The notes: a model not told the origin generated them from the letters alone. A stretch of DNA of 35,491 bases from an uncultured Acidobacteriia bacterium (GCA_903909435.1 CAIVVT010000280.1:1-35491); one strand, 5' to 3'. Shown: positions 8,811-17,603, counted from the first letter of the stretch. Program-made: numbers and translations.

Positions 8811-9353
8811 ATGACTCCGCGCATTCTTGACGTCGGCTGCGGCATTAACAAGTTCGCAGGAGCCATTGGCATAGACAACAACCCGCGCACGAAGGCGGAC
8901 GTGTTGTGCGATCTCGACCATTTCCCGTACCCCTTTCGGGACAACTCGTTCGACCAACTGCGCGCCATCCACGTCATCGAGCACGTCGCGGATGTGATCC
9001 GCACGATGGAGGAGTTCCACCGGTTGGTGCGGAATGGGGGCACGGTGCTGATGGAAACGCCGCATTACACGGATTTCTCCTCGTTCTGCGACCCGACTCA
9101 CCGCTGGCACCTGAATTCGTTTTCGTTCCGCTACTTCGGCCAGGATGACGCGGGCTTCGGCTATTATTCGCAGGCCAGATTCCGCGAGAGGAAAGTGCGC
9201 GTGAAACTACTGGCTCTGTGGAGGTATCTGGGCTTTGAGTTGCTCGTGAACGCCTTCCCGCGCTTCCGCCGGTTTTGGGAGTACTACCTCTGCTACGTGG
9301 TGCGCGGCAAAGTGATCACGTTCGAGTTCGAAGTCCTGAAAACGCCCGAGTGA
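8811..9353 (+). CDS. class I SAM-dependent methyltransferase
   Basis: A 180-residue Rossmann-fold methyltransferase of the Methyltransf_11 type. Motif I is RILDVGCG (about residues 4-11); an acidic strand-2 end is GIDNNP; DLDHFPYPFRDNSFDQLRAIHVIEH (about 34-58) is the usual motif II/III region, followed by NGGTVLMETPH. The substrate is unknown. The C-terminal third is basic and aromatic-rich, which could suit a lipid, sugar or membrane-linked substrate (inference). The start is uncertain: ATG at 8811 begins directly at the core fold; GTG 8793 or ATG 8763 would add 6 or 16 residues, and none has a strong ribosome-binding site. Its stop TGA overlaps the next ATG (TGATG), implying translational coupling with the YraN gene. 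Confidence 0.82.
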   Translation: MTPRILDVGCGINKFAGAIGIDNNPRTKADVLCDLDHFPYPFRDNSFDQLRAIHVIEHVADVIRTMEEFHRLVRNGGTVLMETPHYTDFSSFCDPTHRWHLNSFSFRYFGQDDAGFGYYSQARFRERKVRVKLLALWRYLGFELLVNAFPRFRRFWEYYLCYVVRGKVITFEFEVLKTPE

Positions 9354-9787
9354 TGCGCCGGCTGCTCCCAGGACTGCTTTCATTCGTGGATTCGCTGCGC
9401 CACGCCGCACTGCGCGGCCGCAGGCAGAGTGCGCATGCTCTAGGTCGCCGGGGCGAGGATCTCGCCCACCGCTATCTGCAAACCAAGGGCTTCCGCATCC
9501 TCGCGCGCAATTGGACCGGGCCACATCTGGCGGAAGTGGATATCGTCGCTCAACTGGACGGTCAAACGGTTTTCGTGGAAGTGAAGTCCCGCGCCGACAC
9601 AGAGCACGGATCCCCCGAAAGGGCGATGGACGACTTGAAGATCGTCGCGCAGCGCCGCGCCGCGAGAGCCTGGGCGCGCTGTGCCGAGGCCGAAGCGACC
9701 AGCATCCGCTTCGACCTGGTCACCGTAGTCTTCTCCCAGCCGCCGTTGATCGAGCATTTCCCCGATGCGTGGAGTTTCAAGCACTGA
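9353..9787 (+). CDS. YraN family protein (UPF0102), predicted nuclease fold
   Basis: A 144-residue member of the UPF0102/YraN family, a restriction-endonuclease-like fold. The signatures are visible: GRRGEDLAHRYLQTKGFRIL (about 31-50), AEVDIVA (60-66) and FVEVKSR (74-80). E35, D63, E76 and K78 are the likely active-site residues by analogy with the PD-(D/E)xK fold. The cellular role is not settled. The ATG at 9353 shares its A with the TGA of the upstream methyltransferase gene. The YraN domain proper begins about residue 28, so the first 27 residues are an N-terminal extension. Confidence 0.9.
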   Translation: MRRLLPGLLSFVDSLRHAALRGRRQSAHALGRRGEDLAHRYLQTKGFRILARNWTGPHLAEVDIVAQLDGQTVFVEVKSRADTEHGSPERAMDDLKIVAQRRAARAWARCAEAEATSIRFDLVTVVFSQPPLIEHFPDAWSFKH

Positions 9788-9878
9788 GGGCCGCACGGGC
9801 TAGTACGGCAGTGCTGATGAATCGGTCCGGGAATTCGATATTCTAGTGTCTTGCCTGTTCCAGGCATTGGAGCCTCCG

Positions 9879-10880
9879 TTGCCAGATCTTCGCAAGGACC
9901 CGATCACCGGCCGTTGGGTCATCATTGCTACAGACCGCGCCCGCCGGCCCGACGACTTCACCCGCGAGAGCGTGGTCCCGAAGAACGGGCGGCTGTGCCC
10001 GTTTTGTGTTGGCAACGAATCGAAGACGCCGCCGGAGGTGCTGGCCTACCGTACCGGAGGCGCATCCAACCATGAGGGCTGGCACCTGCGCGTGGTTCCG
10101 AACAAGTTCCCCGCCTTGCGCGTGGAAGGCTCGCTCGACCGCCAGGGCGAAGGGCTTTACGACCGCATGAACGGCATCGGCGCCCACGAAGTCATCATCG
10201 AGTCCACCAACCACAAAGCCTCGCCCGGCGCGCTCACCGAGAAAGAATACGAAGACACCTACTTCGCCTTCCGCGACCGCATGCTGGACCTGAAGAAGGA
10301 CCGGCGTTTGCGGTACATCCTCATCTTCAAAAACTACGGCGAAAACGCCGGCGCTACGCTGGAACACCCGCACTCGCAATTGATCGCGTTGCCCGTGGTA
10401 CCCAAACGCGTGATCGAAGAAATGGACGGAGCCAAGCGCCATTTCGACTACCGCGAGCGCTGCATTTACTGCGACATCATCCAGCACGAGTCGCAATCGC
10501 AGCAGCGGGTAGTGCTCGAAACCGATCAGTTCACGGTGATCTGCCCCTACGCTTCGCGCTTCCCGTTCGAGGTCTGGATCATGCCGCGCCGCCACGCCTC
10601 ACACTTCGAGACGATTGAGACAAGTGCGGTGCGCAACCTTGCGTGGGTCACGCGCGTGCTGATGCGCAAAATGGAGAAGGCTCTTGAATCACCGCCCTTC
10701 AACATGATCCTCAGCACCGCACCGGTGCAGGACGCGCCCTACGACCACACCCATTGGCACATCCAGATCATTCCGAAGCTGACGCGCGTGGCCGGCTTCG
10801 AGTGGGGCACTGGATTCTACATCAATCCGACCCCTCCCGAAGAAGCGGCCCGTTTTCTGCGCGAAATTGGACTGCCGTAG
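9879..10880 (+). CDS. galT: galactose-1-phosphate uridylyltransferase
   Basis: Transfers UMP between UDP-glucose and galactose-1-phosphate in the Leloir pathway; cytoplasmic. The 333 residues carry the two HIT-like halves. CPFC (40-43) and part of the zinc site are present, as is the active-site segment LEHPHSQL, where H165 is the expected nucleophile. HTHWHIQ (290-296) lies in the second half. CIYCD (195-199) is an extra CxxC. I chose TTG at 9879: GGAG lies exactly 6 nt upstream and translation begins PDLRKDPITGRWV, the usual GalT N-terminus. The longer frame from GTG 9846 has no ribosome-binding site. No other Leloir genes are adjacent, so a related nucleotidylyltransferase activity in sugar-nucleotide metabolism remains possible. 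Confidence 0.92.
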   Translation: MPDLRKDPITGRWVIIATDRARRPDDFTRESVVPKNGRLCPFCVGNESKTPPEVLAYRTGGASNHEGWHLRVVPNKFPALRVEGSLDRQGEGLYDRMNGIGAHEVIIESTNHKASPGALTEKEYEDTYFAFRDRMLDLKKDRRLRYILIFKNYGENAGATLEHPHSQLIALPVVPKRVIEEMDGAKRHFDYRERCIYCDIIQHESQSQQRVVLETDQFTVICPYASRFPFEVWIMPRRHASHFETIETSAVRNLAWVTRVLMRKMEKALESPPFNMILSTAPVQDAPYDHTHWHIQIIPKLTRVAGFEWGTGFYINPTPPEEAARFLREIGLP

Positions 10881-10933
10881 AGGCAGTTGGCGTTCGCGCC
10901 CGCCTGGCCCTGGAGCGGCGAGGTGGCCAGAGG

Positions 10934-11758
10934 TCACTTCTTCAAGCGGTTTTTCAGGATGTAATCGACAATCGGCGCCGGATCCTCCAGTGAGTGCGGG
11001 TGATGGCCGCCGCCAGGCTTCACGATCAGTTCTACATGCCCGCCGAGCGCCTCGTAGCGCTCCTTCAGCAACACGGTGTTTTCCGCGTAGGGCACGATCT
11101 CATCGGCGTCGCCAACCACGTGAATCACCGGAATATGCGCGCGTGCGACCGGAGCAAGGATGTCGATCGGATTCAGTTTCCACCCGAGCGCCGCGGCTTC
11201 GTTCAGGCCATAAACCTGCTTGAACAAATCCCAATCGGCCGGGCTGCCTTTCCCTCTCCCCTTGCCGCCGGGCCAACTCTTCACGTCACACACGGGGGCA
11301 TCCCCGTAGATCAGGCCCACCAGCTTCGGGTGGGCCGCCGCCCAGTTGTAGACGTAAAGCCCGCCGCGACTCATTCCCAGCAGGACGGGGCGGCGTGAGA
11401 ACGCGTATTGGTGCACCAGGAACTTATACAGTTCCGCCCAGCGCCGCATAGTGTCCGGGCTGCCAAAGGTGTTGGAGCAATCCATGTAGACGACGTGCCA
11501 CCCGCGGTTTAGCAGCGCCTCATCGACGGTCGCGAACGCTCCGAAAAACTCGCCGCGCCACAACCACGGACGGTCGGCGGCGGTCTTATCGGGCGTCACT
11601 ACGGTCACCGTGCGGCCAGCCAATTCAAAGTCGAAACGAGGGTGGCCCTTCCACTCCGATTGCTTTCCGGGGAACGCGTCACCCGCCAGCAATGCGCATG
11701 ACATGGCCAATCCTGTCGCCAGGGCTTGGGCGAGCCTGTATGGACGTCGTTTGTTCAT
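10934..11758 (-). CDS. secreted alpha/beta hydrolase
   Basis: A 274-residue protein with an N-terminal basic and hydrophobic signal peptide (about 1-25). The alpha/beta-hydrolase core has the nucleophile elbow GMSRGG (S130), an acid in VVGDADEIVP (D217 or D219) and His in GGGHHPHS (H252 or H253). A substrate cannot be read from the sequence; the fold fits an esterase or peptidase-like (S9/BAAT-like) enzyme acting outside the cytoplasm. A Gly/Lys-rich insert (PGGKGRGKG) lies between the nucleophile and acid. It is last in a minus-strand run (GGDEF, murQ, rhodanese, hydrolase) with gaps of about 40-60 bp. It converges with galT over 53 bp. Confidence 0.85.
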   Translation of the reverse strand: MNKRRPYRLAQALATGLAMSCALLAGDAFPGKQSEWKGHPRFDFELAGRTVTVVTPDKTAADRPWLWRGEFFGAFATVDEALLNRGWHVVYMDCSNTFGSPDTMRRWAELYKFLVHQYAFSRRPVLLGMSRGGLYVYNWAAAHPKLVGLIYGDAPVCDVKSWPGGKGRGKGSPADWDLFKQVYGLNEAAALGWKLNPIDILAPVARAHIPVIHVVGDADEIVPYAENTVLLKERYEALGGHVELIVKPGGGHHPHSLEDPAPIVDYILKNRLKK

Positions 11759-11794
11759 CGTGAAATTCAGCTATGCCCGGGTTCCGCGGTTCGC

Positions 11795-12163
11795 TCACTT
11801 CTCCACGGGCATCCCCTGAGCGGACCAGGCCTTCCAGCCACCATCCAGCGAGATCGGATGCTCGTACCCCATCTTCTTCAAGTTGTCTGCGGCCAGGGCG
11901 CTGCGAAACCCGCCGCCGCAATAGAGCACCAGTTTCGCGCTCTTGTCCGGGATATGGGCCTCGATATCGCGTTCGATGACGCCTTTCCCCAGATGGATCG
12001 CCCCGGCGGCGTGGCCGGCCGCCCATTCGCTCTCTTCCCGTGTGTCGATCAACACGTGGGGCGTGCCCGCAGCCAGCAACTGGCGGTAGCCGTTCAGGTC
12101 GAGTTCTTCAATCCGCGACTTGGCGTCGTTCACCAAAGCCAGAAACCCGGGTGCATGTTGCAC
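11795..12163 (-). CDS. single-domain rhodanese-like protein
   Basis: A 122-residue cytoplasmic rhodanese domain. Family features are DTREESEWAAGHAAGAIHL (about 40-58) and the active loop YCGGGFRS with catalytic Cys82; the closing segment LDGGWKAW (about 106-113) is typical. The six-residue loop after Cys fits a sulfurtransferase acting on sulfur rather than a Cdc25-like phosphatase. The start is GTG with GGGAGG 5 nt upstream, a strong site. It sits 59 bp after murQ and 36 bp before the hydrolase gene. Its sulfur donor and acceptor are unknown. Confidence 0.92.
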   Translation of the reverse strand: MQHAPGFLALVNDAKSRIEELDLNGYRQLLAAGTPHVLIDTREESEWAAGHAAGAIHLGKGVIERDIEAHIPDKSAKLVLYCGGGFRSALAADNLKKMGYEHPISLDGGWKAWSAQGMPVEK

Positions 12164-12222
12164 GGAAACCTCCCTCTCGGTTGCCTGTATCGGACGCGGC
12201 CAATCAACGTGTTTCGTGCGCT

Positions 12223-13137
12223 TTATTGCCCGGCGTGCGCCAGTGCGTCCCGCACGCGTCCCGCGCAGGCCGACAACCGGGCTTCAGCTTGCTCACGGGA
12301 GATCCCCAGTTTACCCATGACGATCGCCGTTCGGACACTGCCGCCAGAGCCTTGGAGGAGTTGCGTCGCTGCCGCTCTCGGCAGGCCGGTCACAACCGTA
12401 ACAATGCGCTCGGCCCGATCGACCAGCTTGGCATTGGTGGGCTGAACGTTCACCATCAGGTTCGAGTAGACGCAACCCAGGCGTATCATGACGCCGCTGG
12501 AAAGCATGTTCAGCACGAGTTTTGTAGCCGTGCCCGCCTTAAGCCGGGTAGAGCCCGCGATCACCTCGGGACCGGTCAGGACCTCAATGGGAAACTGCAC
12601 ACGGGCGGCTATCGGCGAATAGGGTGAACAAACGATGCACGCGGTCAGCGCGCGAAGCGAATGAGCAGCCTCCAGCGCCCCGAGAACGTAGGGCGTACGG
12701 CCGCTCGCCGCGATGCCGACAAGCGCGTCCTTAACGCAGAACCCTCGGGCCAGTAAGTCGGCCGCACCCGCTTCGGGTGAGTCCTCCGTGGCTTCGACGG
12801 AGTTCCTCAAAGCCGTGTCTCCCCCGGCGATGATGCCCGTAACCAGACTGGGAGGGACGCTGAACGTGGGCGGGCATTCACTCGCATCGAGGACCCCCAG
12901 GCGCCCGCTGGTCCCCGCACCGGTGTAAAACAGCCGTCCGCCCGCAAGCAGGCACGCGGCGATGGCGTCCACCGCGGCGGCAATGCGCGGAAGTTCCTGT
13001 TCCACGGCCTCGACGGCAAGGCGGTCCTCGCGATGGAAGACAGTCAGCATTTCTTCAGTGGACAGGCCGTCCAGGCCCACGGAGTTGGGGTTTACCTGCT
13101 CCGTCAGGAGGTTTCCAAGATCGAGAGAGCGGTCCAT
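12223..13137 (-). CDS. murQ: N-acetylmuramic acid 6-phosphate etherase
   Basis: Cleaves the D-lactyl ether of MurNAc-6-phosphate to give GlcNAc-6-phosphate in cell-wall recycling. The 304 residues hold a SIS domain with YTGAGTSGRLGVLDASECPPTF (about 71-92) and the family signature GPEVIAGSTRLKAGTATKL. E87 (in DASE) and E118 (in EATEDS) align with the two catalytic glutamates described for E. coli MurQ (E83, E114). The upstream in-frame extension of 71 residues overlaps the GGDEF gene and looks non-coding, so the ATG at 13137 is the start, 41 bp after the GGDEF stop; a GGGGGA lies about 10 nt upstream. No murP or anmK is adjacent, so the substrate source is not shown. Confidence 0.94.
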   Translation of the reverse strand: MDRSLDLGNLLTEQVNPNSVGLDGLSTEEMLTVFHREDRLAVEAVEQELPRIAAAVDAIAACLLAGGRLFYTGAGTSGRLGVLDASECPPTFSVPPSLVTGIIAGGDTALRNSVEATEDSPEAGAADLLARGFCVKDALVGIAASGRTPYVLGALEAAHSLRALTACIVCSPYSPIAARVQFPIEVLTGPEVIAGSTRLKAGTATKLVLNMLSSGVMIRLGCVYSNLMVNVQPTNAKLVDRAERIVTVVTGLPRAAATQLLQGSGGSVRTAIVMGKLGISREQAEARLSACAGRVRDALAHAGQ

Positions 13138-13178
13138 GCTGCCATTGTCCCCCGGGGTCGGCGAACTACGGTTCGGAG

Positions 13179-14102
13179 CTACTCCGGGTCGCCGTAGGCT
13201 GTGAACGAAACCCGGTTGCGACCTTCGCGCTTGGCCCTGTAAAGGGCCTCGTCGGCAGTGCGAATCAACTGATCGGGCGTCATGCCAGGTGTCGGGACTC
13301 CGGCCACTGCGCCAAAACTGCTGGTGATCCGCACTTGTTGTCCCATCCACTCGACGGGACGGGCCTCAACCTCTGCGCGAATCCGTTCGGCGTTGCGTCT
13401 CAGTTCCTGCTCACCGCAGCCGGGAAAGACGCAGATGAATTCCTCGCCTCCGTACCGGCCGACTGTGTCATACGGGCGTATGACAAGCTCGACACGCTTT
13501 ACCAGTTGCTTCAGAACCTCGTCTCCACAAACGTGGCCGTGAGTGTCGTTGACCCGCTTGAAGCGGTCCAGATCAAGCATGATCACGCCCAGCGTCTTCT
13601 TCCCCCGGCAGCAGCGACTGATCTCGCCAGCCAGAATATCGAACAGGCAAAAGCGGTTCCAGCAGTGCGTGAGCGAATCGCGCGTAGCCTGTTCCCGCAA
13701 CGCATCCTGCATCTGCATCAGTTCCGTCTGGAGGTCGACGATGCGACGCCCGGCGCGTAGGCGGACCTCTAGTTCCGGATTGTCGAATGGCTTGATGATA
13801 TAGTCGTCCGCACCCGCGCCCATACCTTCGATCAGGTCCTGGCGTTGTGCTTTCGAGCTCAGCAGAAGGATGTAAGTATAAGCCCGGCTTTTGCGGCTGC
13901 GCACGCGGCGGCAAAGTTCGGGACCAGTGATCCTGGGCATCACCCAATCCAGGATAGCGATCGGGGGCGGGTCCTCGGCGCTCAGAATCTGGAACGCCTG
14001 CTCGCCATCGTGGGCCTCCACGACCTCATAACCCCAATTTTTCAAGGTAGATTCGAGCAGACGAAGCATGGTCGGGCTGTCGTCGGCTATTAATACCTTC
14101 AT
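13179..14102 (-). CDS. PleD-like response regulator diguanylate cyclase (REC-GGDEF)
   Basis: A 307-residue two-domain protein making cyclic di-GMP from GTP under phosphorelay control. REC domain: acidic pair D7/D8, phospho-acceptor D52 in ILDWVMP, Ser82/83 and K104 (IIKPF). GGDEF domain: metal-binding MLDLDRFKRVND (about 175-186) and the active loop GGEEF (218-222). An RxxD inhibitory site (RPYD, 209-212) lies exactly five residues before GGEEF, so product inhibition is expected. The linker (about 120-140) looks helical. No histidine kinase is adjacent. It is the first gene of a minus-strand run with murQ, rhodanese and hydrolase, and is divergent from the SDR gene at 14326. Confidence 0.94.
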   Translation of the reverse strand: MKVLIADDSPTMLRLLESTLKNWGYEVVEAHDGEQAFQILSAEDPPPIAILDWVMPRITGPELCRRVRSRKSRAYTYILLLSSKAQRQDLIEGMGAGADDYIIKPFDNPELEVRLRAGRRIVDLQTELMQMQDALREQATRDSLTHCWNRFCLFDILAGEISRCCRGKKTLGVIMLDLDRFKRVNDTHGHVCGDEVLKQLVKRVELVIRPYDTVGRYGGEEFICVFPGCGEQELRRNAERIRAEVEARPVEWMGQQVRITSSFGAVAGVPTPGMTPDQLIRTADEALYRAKREGRNRVSFTAYGDPE

Positions 14103-14245
14103 GACCGCTCAGCGAACTGTCCAGGCATATCGTTCGATCAGGATCCTTCGATTCAGCCCTAGCATACTGCAACGGGGTCCATTACAGGATAATCAAGTAA
14201 TCGTAATAGTACCAAGGTTCCTCGCAAAGTACCTGCTGCGGCTGT

Positions 14246-14268
14246 CGTACTCAATCGCCGAGAGTACG
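14246..14268. promoter_or_regulatory. inverted repeat, possible operator of the SDR/thiolase operon
   Basis: CGTACTC (14246-14252), a 9-nt spacer, GAGTACG (14262-14268): a perfect 7-bp inverted repeat, 57 bp before the SDR ATG and about 145 bp before the divergent GGDEF gene. Symmetry and position suit a TetR- or GntR-type site, which is inference; it could also be a hairpin in the leader. Confidence 0.4.
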
Positions 14269-14325
14269 CAGGGGTCTCGCGCAGACCTGCATTTTCTGCG
14301 AGGCTGTCACTGAGGTGCGCCTGCC

Positions 14326-15111
14326 ATGATCGAAACCGGGTTGAGTGGGAAAGTCGTCGTGGTGACTGGCGCGGCCACGGGGATCGGCCGTGCGACCGCG
14401 CTCAAGTTTGCCCGTGAAGGCGCACGGGTCTCGGCATGGGACGTGAACGCCGATGGCGAGGCTGAACTGCTGGCGGAGCTAACTGCCGCCGGCGGGGAGG
14501 CGCACTTCCGGAAGGTCGATGTCTCCATCCGCGCCTCGGTGGAGGGGGCAGCCGCGGAGGTCGTCGCCCGCTGGGGCTCGATCCGCGTTCTGATCAATAA
14601 CGCAGGCATCCTGCGCGATGGCATGCTAGTGAAGTGCAAGGAAGGCCTCCCGCCTGTCCTGATGAGCGACGAGCAGTTCGACACGGTGATCGAAGTCAAC
14701 CTGAAAGGGGTCTTCGTCTGCACGCGCGCCGTGGCGCCGATCATGATCTCCGGCGGCGGTGGCGTGATCCTGAACGCCTCTTCCGTAGTGGGGCTATACG
14801 GCAATTTCGGACAGACGAATTACGTGGCCGCGAAATCTGGCGTGATCGGAATGACCAAGGTCTGGGCACGTGAGCTGGGGCGCTACGGAATCCGGGTGAA
14901 CGCGGTTGCCCCGGGCTTTATTGCCACCGCGATGCTCCAGCAGATGCCCGGCAAGGTCCTGGACCGCATGAAGGCGGGCACGCCGCTGGGACGTCTGGGC
15001 GAGCCCGCCGATATCGCCAACGCTTACGTGTGGCTGGCCTCGGATGCGGCATCCTTCGTCACCGGGACGGTACTCTCAGTGGACGGCGGCGCCGTGACGG
15101 GGACAATCTGA
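14326..15111 (+). CDS. SDR-family 3-oxoacyl reductase (FabG/PhaB-like)
   Basis: A 261-residue classical short-chain dehydrogenase/reductase reducing 3-oxoacyl thioesters with NAD(P)H. Cofactor motif TGAATGIG (14-21), NNAG (91-94), catalytic Asn125, Ser152/153, Tyr166 and Lys170 (YVAAK), and the C-terminal SVDGGAVTG are all present. Asp39 at the end of beta-2 (AWDVN) may favour NADH, which is only a guess. A short insertion (about 102-113) follows the NNAG strand. GAGGTG lies about 9 nt before the ATG. The thiolase starts 12 bp downstream with its own ribosome-binding site, so the two form an operon. Together they could build or break down 3-hydroxyacyl-CoA, as in polyhydroxybutyrate or fatty-acid metabolism. 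Confidence 0.9.
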   Translation: MIETGLSGKVVVVTGAATGIGRATALKFAREGARVSAWDVNADGEAELLAELTAAGGEAHFRKVDVSIRASVEGAAAEVVARWGSIRVLINNAGILRDGMLVKCKEGLPPVLMSDEQFDTVIEVNLKGVFVCTRAVAPIMISGGGGVILNASSVVGLYGNFGQTNYVAAKSGVIGMTKVWARELGRYGIRVNAVAPGFIATAMLQQMPGKVLDRMKAGTPLGRLGEPADIANAYVWLASDAASFVTGTVLSVDGGAVTGTI

Positions 15112-15122
15112 CAGGAGCTCGA

Positions 15123-16325
15123 GTGAAACGAATATACATCGCCGCCTATCATCAGTCGAAGTTCGGGAAGCTGATGGGTGCCAGTGTCCCCCAAATCATT
15201 GAATCCGCCGTAATGGGTGCGTGCCGGGAGATTGGCGCCGACTCCGCAGCGCTGGATGTTGGGTCCATCGGCGCAGCTTGCAATTTCTCATTGAATCAGC
15301 AGGGTCTGCTCGCCGGACTGCTCGCCATGACTCCGGGGATGGCCGGCAAGCCGATCGAGGCGGTCGAGAATGCCTGTGCCTCTGGTGGTCAGGCCGTGCT
15401 GAGCGTGATCTACAAACTTCAACTGGGGCTGGGCGACACCGGCATTGCCGTCGGCTATGAGAAGATGCGCGACGCCGATGGGAAGATGGATGGCAAGCTG
15501 ATCGGCACGGTTCTCGGTTACTTCTCCTATCCGGACGAGCGCGCCGGCAAGACTTTCGTTTTCCCGCACATCTTTGCCGAAATCATGCAGGCCTACATGG
15601 CCGAGCACGGAGTGACGGAGCGTGATCTCGCACACGTCGCCGTGCAGGAGTACTCGAACGCCCGCTCGAACCCTTGGGCACAGATGCAAAAGGTGTCGAT
15701 CACTGTGGATGACGCCTTGCGCATCGAGGGCATCAATCGCTACGTCGTCGACGGGCTGCCCCTGAAAACCTACGACTGCTCGCAAATCACGGACGGCTAC
15801 GCCGCGTTGATTCTGGCAACGGAGGAGGGACTGGCGAAACTGGGCGTCGCCAAACAGGATTGCGTCGAGATCGCCGGCTACGCACAGGCGACCGATCCGC
15901 TGGCTTGTGCCAACCGGGACGTCTTGCGCCCAGTTGGAGCTCGGCGAGCCATGGCCAATGCCTACCGTATGGCTGAACTCACGCCAGCGGACGTGAACGT
16001 GGCGGAAATCCACGACTGCTTCACGGTGATGGGCGCATTGGGCACCGAGGTCATCGGAAAGGCTGGCGAAGGCAGAGGTGCGCAGTATTGGGTGGACGGC
16101 AATGCGCGCGCCGACGGCGCGTGTGGCATCAACACCTCCGGCGGGCTGATCGCTAAGGGCCACCCGGTGGGAGCAACGGGCATTGCCATGATCGGCTGGT
16201 GCGCGCTGCAACTGCTGGGCAAAGCGCCCGCGGCCTTGCAGGTGAAAAATGCGCGCGCCGCGGCCACGTTCAACATCGGCGGCCCGGTCTGCGCCTCGGT
16301 GTGCACCGTCCTGAAACCAGCCTGA
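15123..16325 (+). CDS. SCP2-type thiolase / acetyl-CoA acetyltransferase-like
   Basis: A 400-residue thiolase-fold enzyme that condenses or cleaves acyl-CoA. The nucleophile is Cys85 in ENACASGGQAV. HDCF (about 297-300) replaces the NEAF of classical thiolases, and GHPVGATG (about 346-353) carries the catalytic His. The HDCF variant marks the SCP2-type branch, which includes archaeal acetoacetyl-CoA thiolases and some bacterial homologues of unclear substrate. The final catalytic Cys region reads GGPVCASVC. The start is GTG at 15123 with AGGAG 5 nt upstream; the longer frame from 15030 overlaps the SDR gene. No DUF35 (OB-fold) partner, often next to SCP2-type thiolases, is visible. Confidence 0.88.
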   Translation: MKRIYIAAYHQSKFGKLMGASVPQIIESAVMGACREIGADSAALDVGSIGAACNFSLNQQGLLAGLLAMTPGMAGKPIEAVENACASGGQAVLSVIYKLQLGLGDTGIAVGYEKMRDADGKMDGKLIGTVLGYFSYPDERAGKTFVFPHIFAEIMQAYMAEHGVTERDLAHVAVQEYSNARSNPWAQMQKVSITVDDALRIEGINRYVVDGLPLKTYDCSQITDGYAALILATEEGLAKLGVAKQDCVEIAGYAQATDPLACANRDVLRPVGARRAMANAYRMAELTPADVNVAEIHDCFTVMGALGTEVIGKAGEGRGAQYWVDGNARADGACGINTSGGLIAKGHPVGATGIAMIGWCALQLLGKAPAALQVKNARAAATFNIGGPVCASVCTVLKPA

Positions 16326-16590
16326 AATCTCCGTTCCTGAATGCCGATGGGGCCGCCAAAGTGGGTCGGCGTCCAGCGCCAATCGGGGGTTCCCAACCTC
16401 GATCCCCGGCCAACCGCACGATTTTGTGGTCCCTGGAACTCATACGGCCTGGCGCATTTGTGGCATCCCGGTGGAGCCCACAGAGAACCCGGTTCGGATC
16501 GAAAGCAGACCGCGCTTGCGTTGGGGCCATCCAATCAGTCATCCTGTGAAGTTTCTCTATGCGCGTCGGAGGAGCTTACTGGCTAATTAG

Positions 16591-17547
16591 ATGAAGGTTC
16601 GAATTCTTTACCATGACCACTGCTTCGACGGAGCGGCCTCAGCCGCTTTTTTCAGCCGGTTCTATACGGAGAAATTCGATGCAGGCGCGGAGCTCCTTTA
16701 CACGGGCATGGCGCACAAACCGGACCAGTTGTTTGAGGAGGGATTGTTCGACGGGGATGAGAACGCGATTGTCGATTTCAAGTATTCCAACAGCCCGAAA
16801 GTGACGTGGTGGTTCGACCACCATCAGAGCGCATTTCTGAGCCTGGAAGATGCCGCGGATTACCAGCGGCACAAGGGCACGAAGCGGTTCTATTTCGACC
16901 CGGCCTCGCGCGCCTGCACGACCTTCATCGCAAGAATCGCTCGGGAGGTTTACGGCTACGAGGCGCCTGACCTGGAGGACCTGATCTACTGGGCGGATAT
17001 CATAGACGGAGCCCTGTACGCCAGCGCGGAAGAAGCCGTGGCTATGGCGGCGCCAGCGATGAAGCTGACTTTGGTCATCGAGGCCTCAAAGGGCTCGCAG
17101 ACCGTCCAGAAGATCATCCGTATGATGCAGCGGCAATCTCTTGCGGCCATCATGGAGGACCCCGCGATCCTGGCCGAATTCCGTCCCCTGTATGAGCGGC
17201 ACCTGAGATCGATCGACGTGATCCGCAGCGTGGGGGAATGCAAGGCTGGAGTGATCTTCTTCGATGTCGCCGATCTCGACATGGAGGGGTACAACAAGTT
17301 TGTGCCTTACTCCCTGTTCCCACAGGCAACCTACACCGTATCGGTCAGCCTGGCGAGTTTCCGGACGAAGGTATCGGTCGGATCTAACCCCTGGTCGCCG
17401 GCGCCGCCCGAGCATAACCTCGCGACCATTTGCGAGCGCTACGGCGGTGGAGGCCATCCGCGCGTCGGGGCCATCAGTTTTGGGCGGGATCAGGTAGCGG
17501 AAGCGCGCCGGGTCGCCCGTGAGGTTGTGGCGGAATTGCGGGGCTAA
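16591..17547 (+). CDS. DHH-family phosphoesterase
   Basis: A 318-residue protein of the DHH/DHHA1 superfamily (RecJ, NrnA, GdpP type), Mn-dependent phosphodiesterases. Metal ligands appear in order: YHDHCFDG (H8, H10 or D9, D13), VDFKY (D62), WFDHHQ (D76, H77, H78) and ADIIDGA (about 134-140). The C-terminal GGGGHPRVGAISF (about 286-298) is a variant of the DHHA1 GGGHxxAAG substrate-binding loop. Oligoribonuclease, pAp or cyclic dinucleotide hydrolysis are all possible; the nearby cyclase makes a c-di-GMP link tempting but unproven. An in-frame TAG directly precedes the ATG, and the nearest GGAGGAG is about 18 nt upstream, farther than usual. 265 bp without a gene separate it from the thiolase. 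Confidence 0.85.
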   Translation: MKVRILYHDHCFDGAASAAFFSRFYTEKFDAGAELLYTGMAHKPDQLFEEGLFDGDENAIVDFKYSNSPKVTWWFDHHQSAFLSLEDAADYQRHKGTKRFYFDPASRACTTFIARIAREVYGYEAPDLEDLIYWADIIDGALYASAEEAVAMAAPAMKLTLVIEASKGSQTVQKIIRMMQRQSLAAIMEDPAILAEFRPLYERHLRSIDVIRSVGECKAGVIFFDVADLDMEGYNKFVPYSLFPQATYTVSVSLASFRTKVSVGSNPWSPAPPEHNLATICERYGGGGHPRVGAISFGRDQVAEARRVAREVVAELRG

Positions 17548-17603
17548 TCCCGGGTGGCGCTGCCATGAAAGCGTCCGTTTGCCCTGCATGTCGTGTTACA
17601 GGT

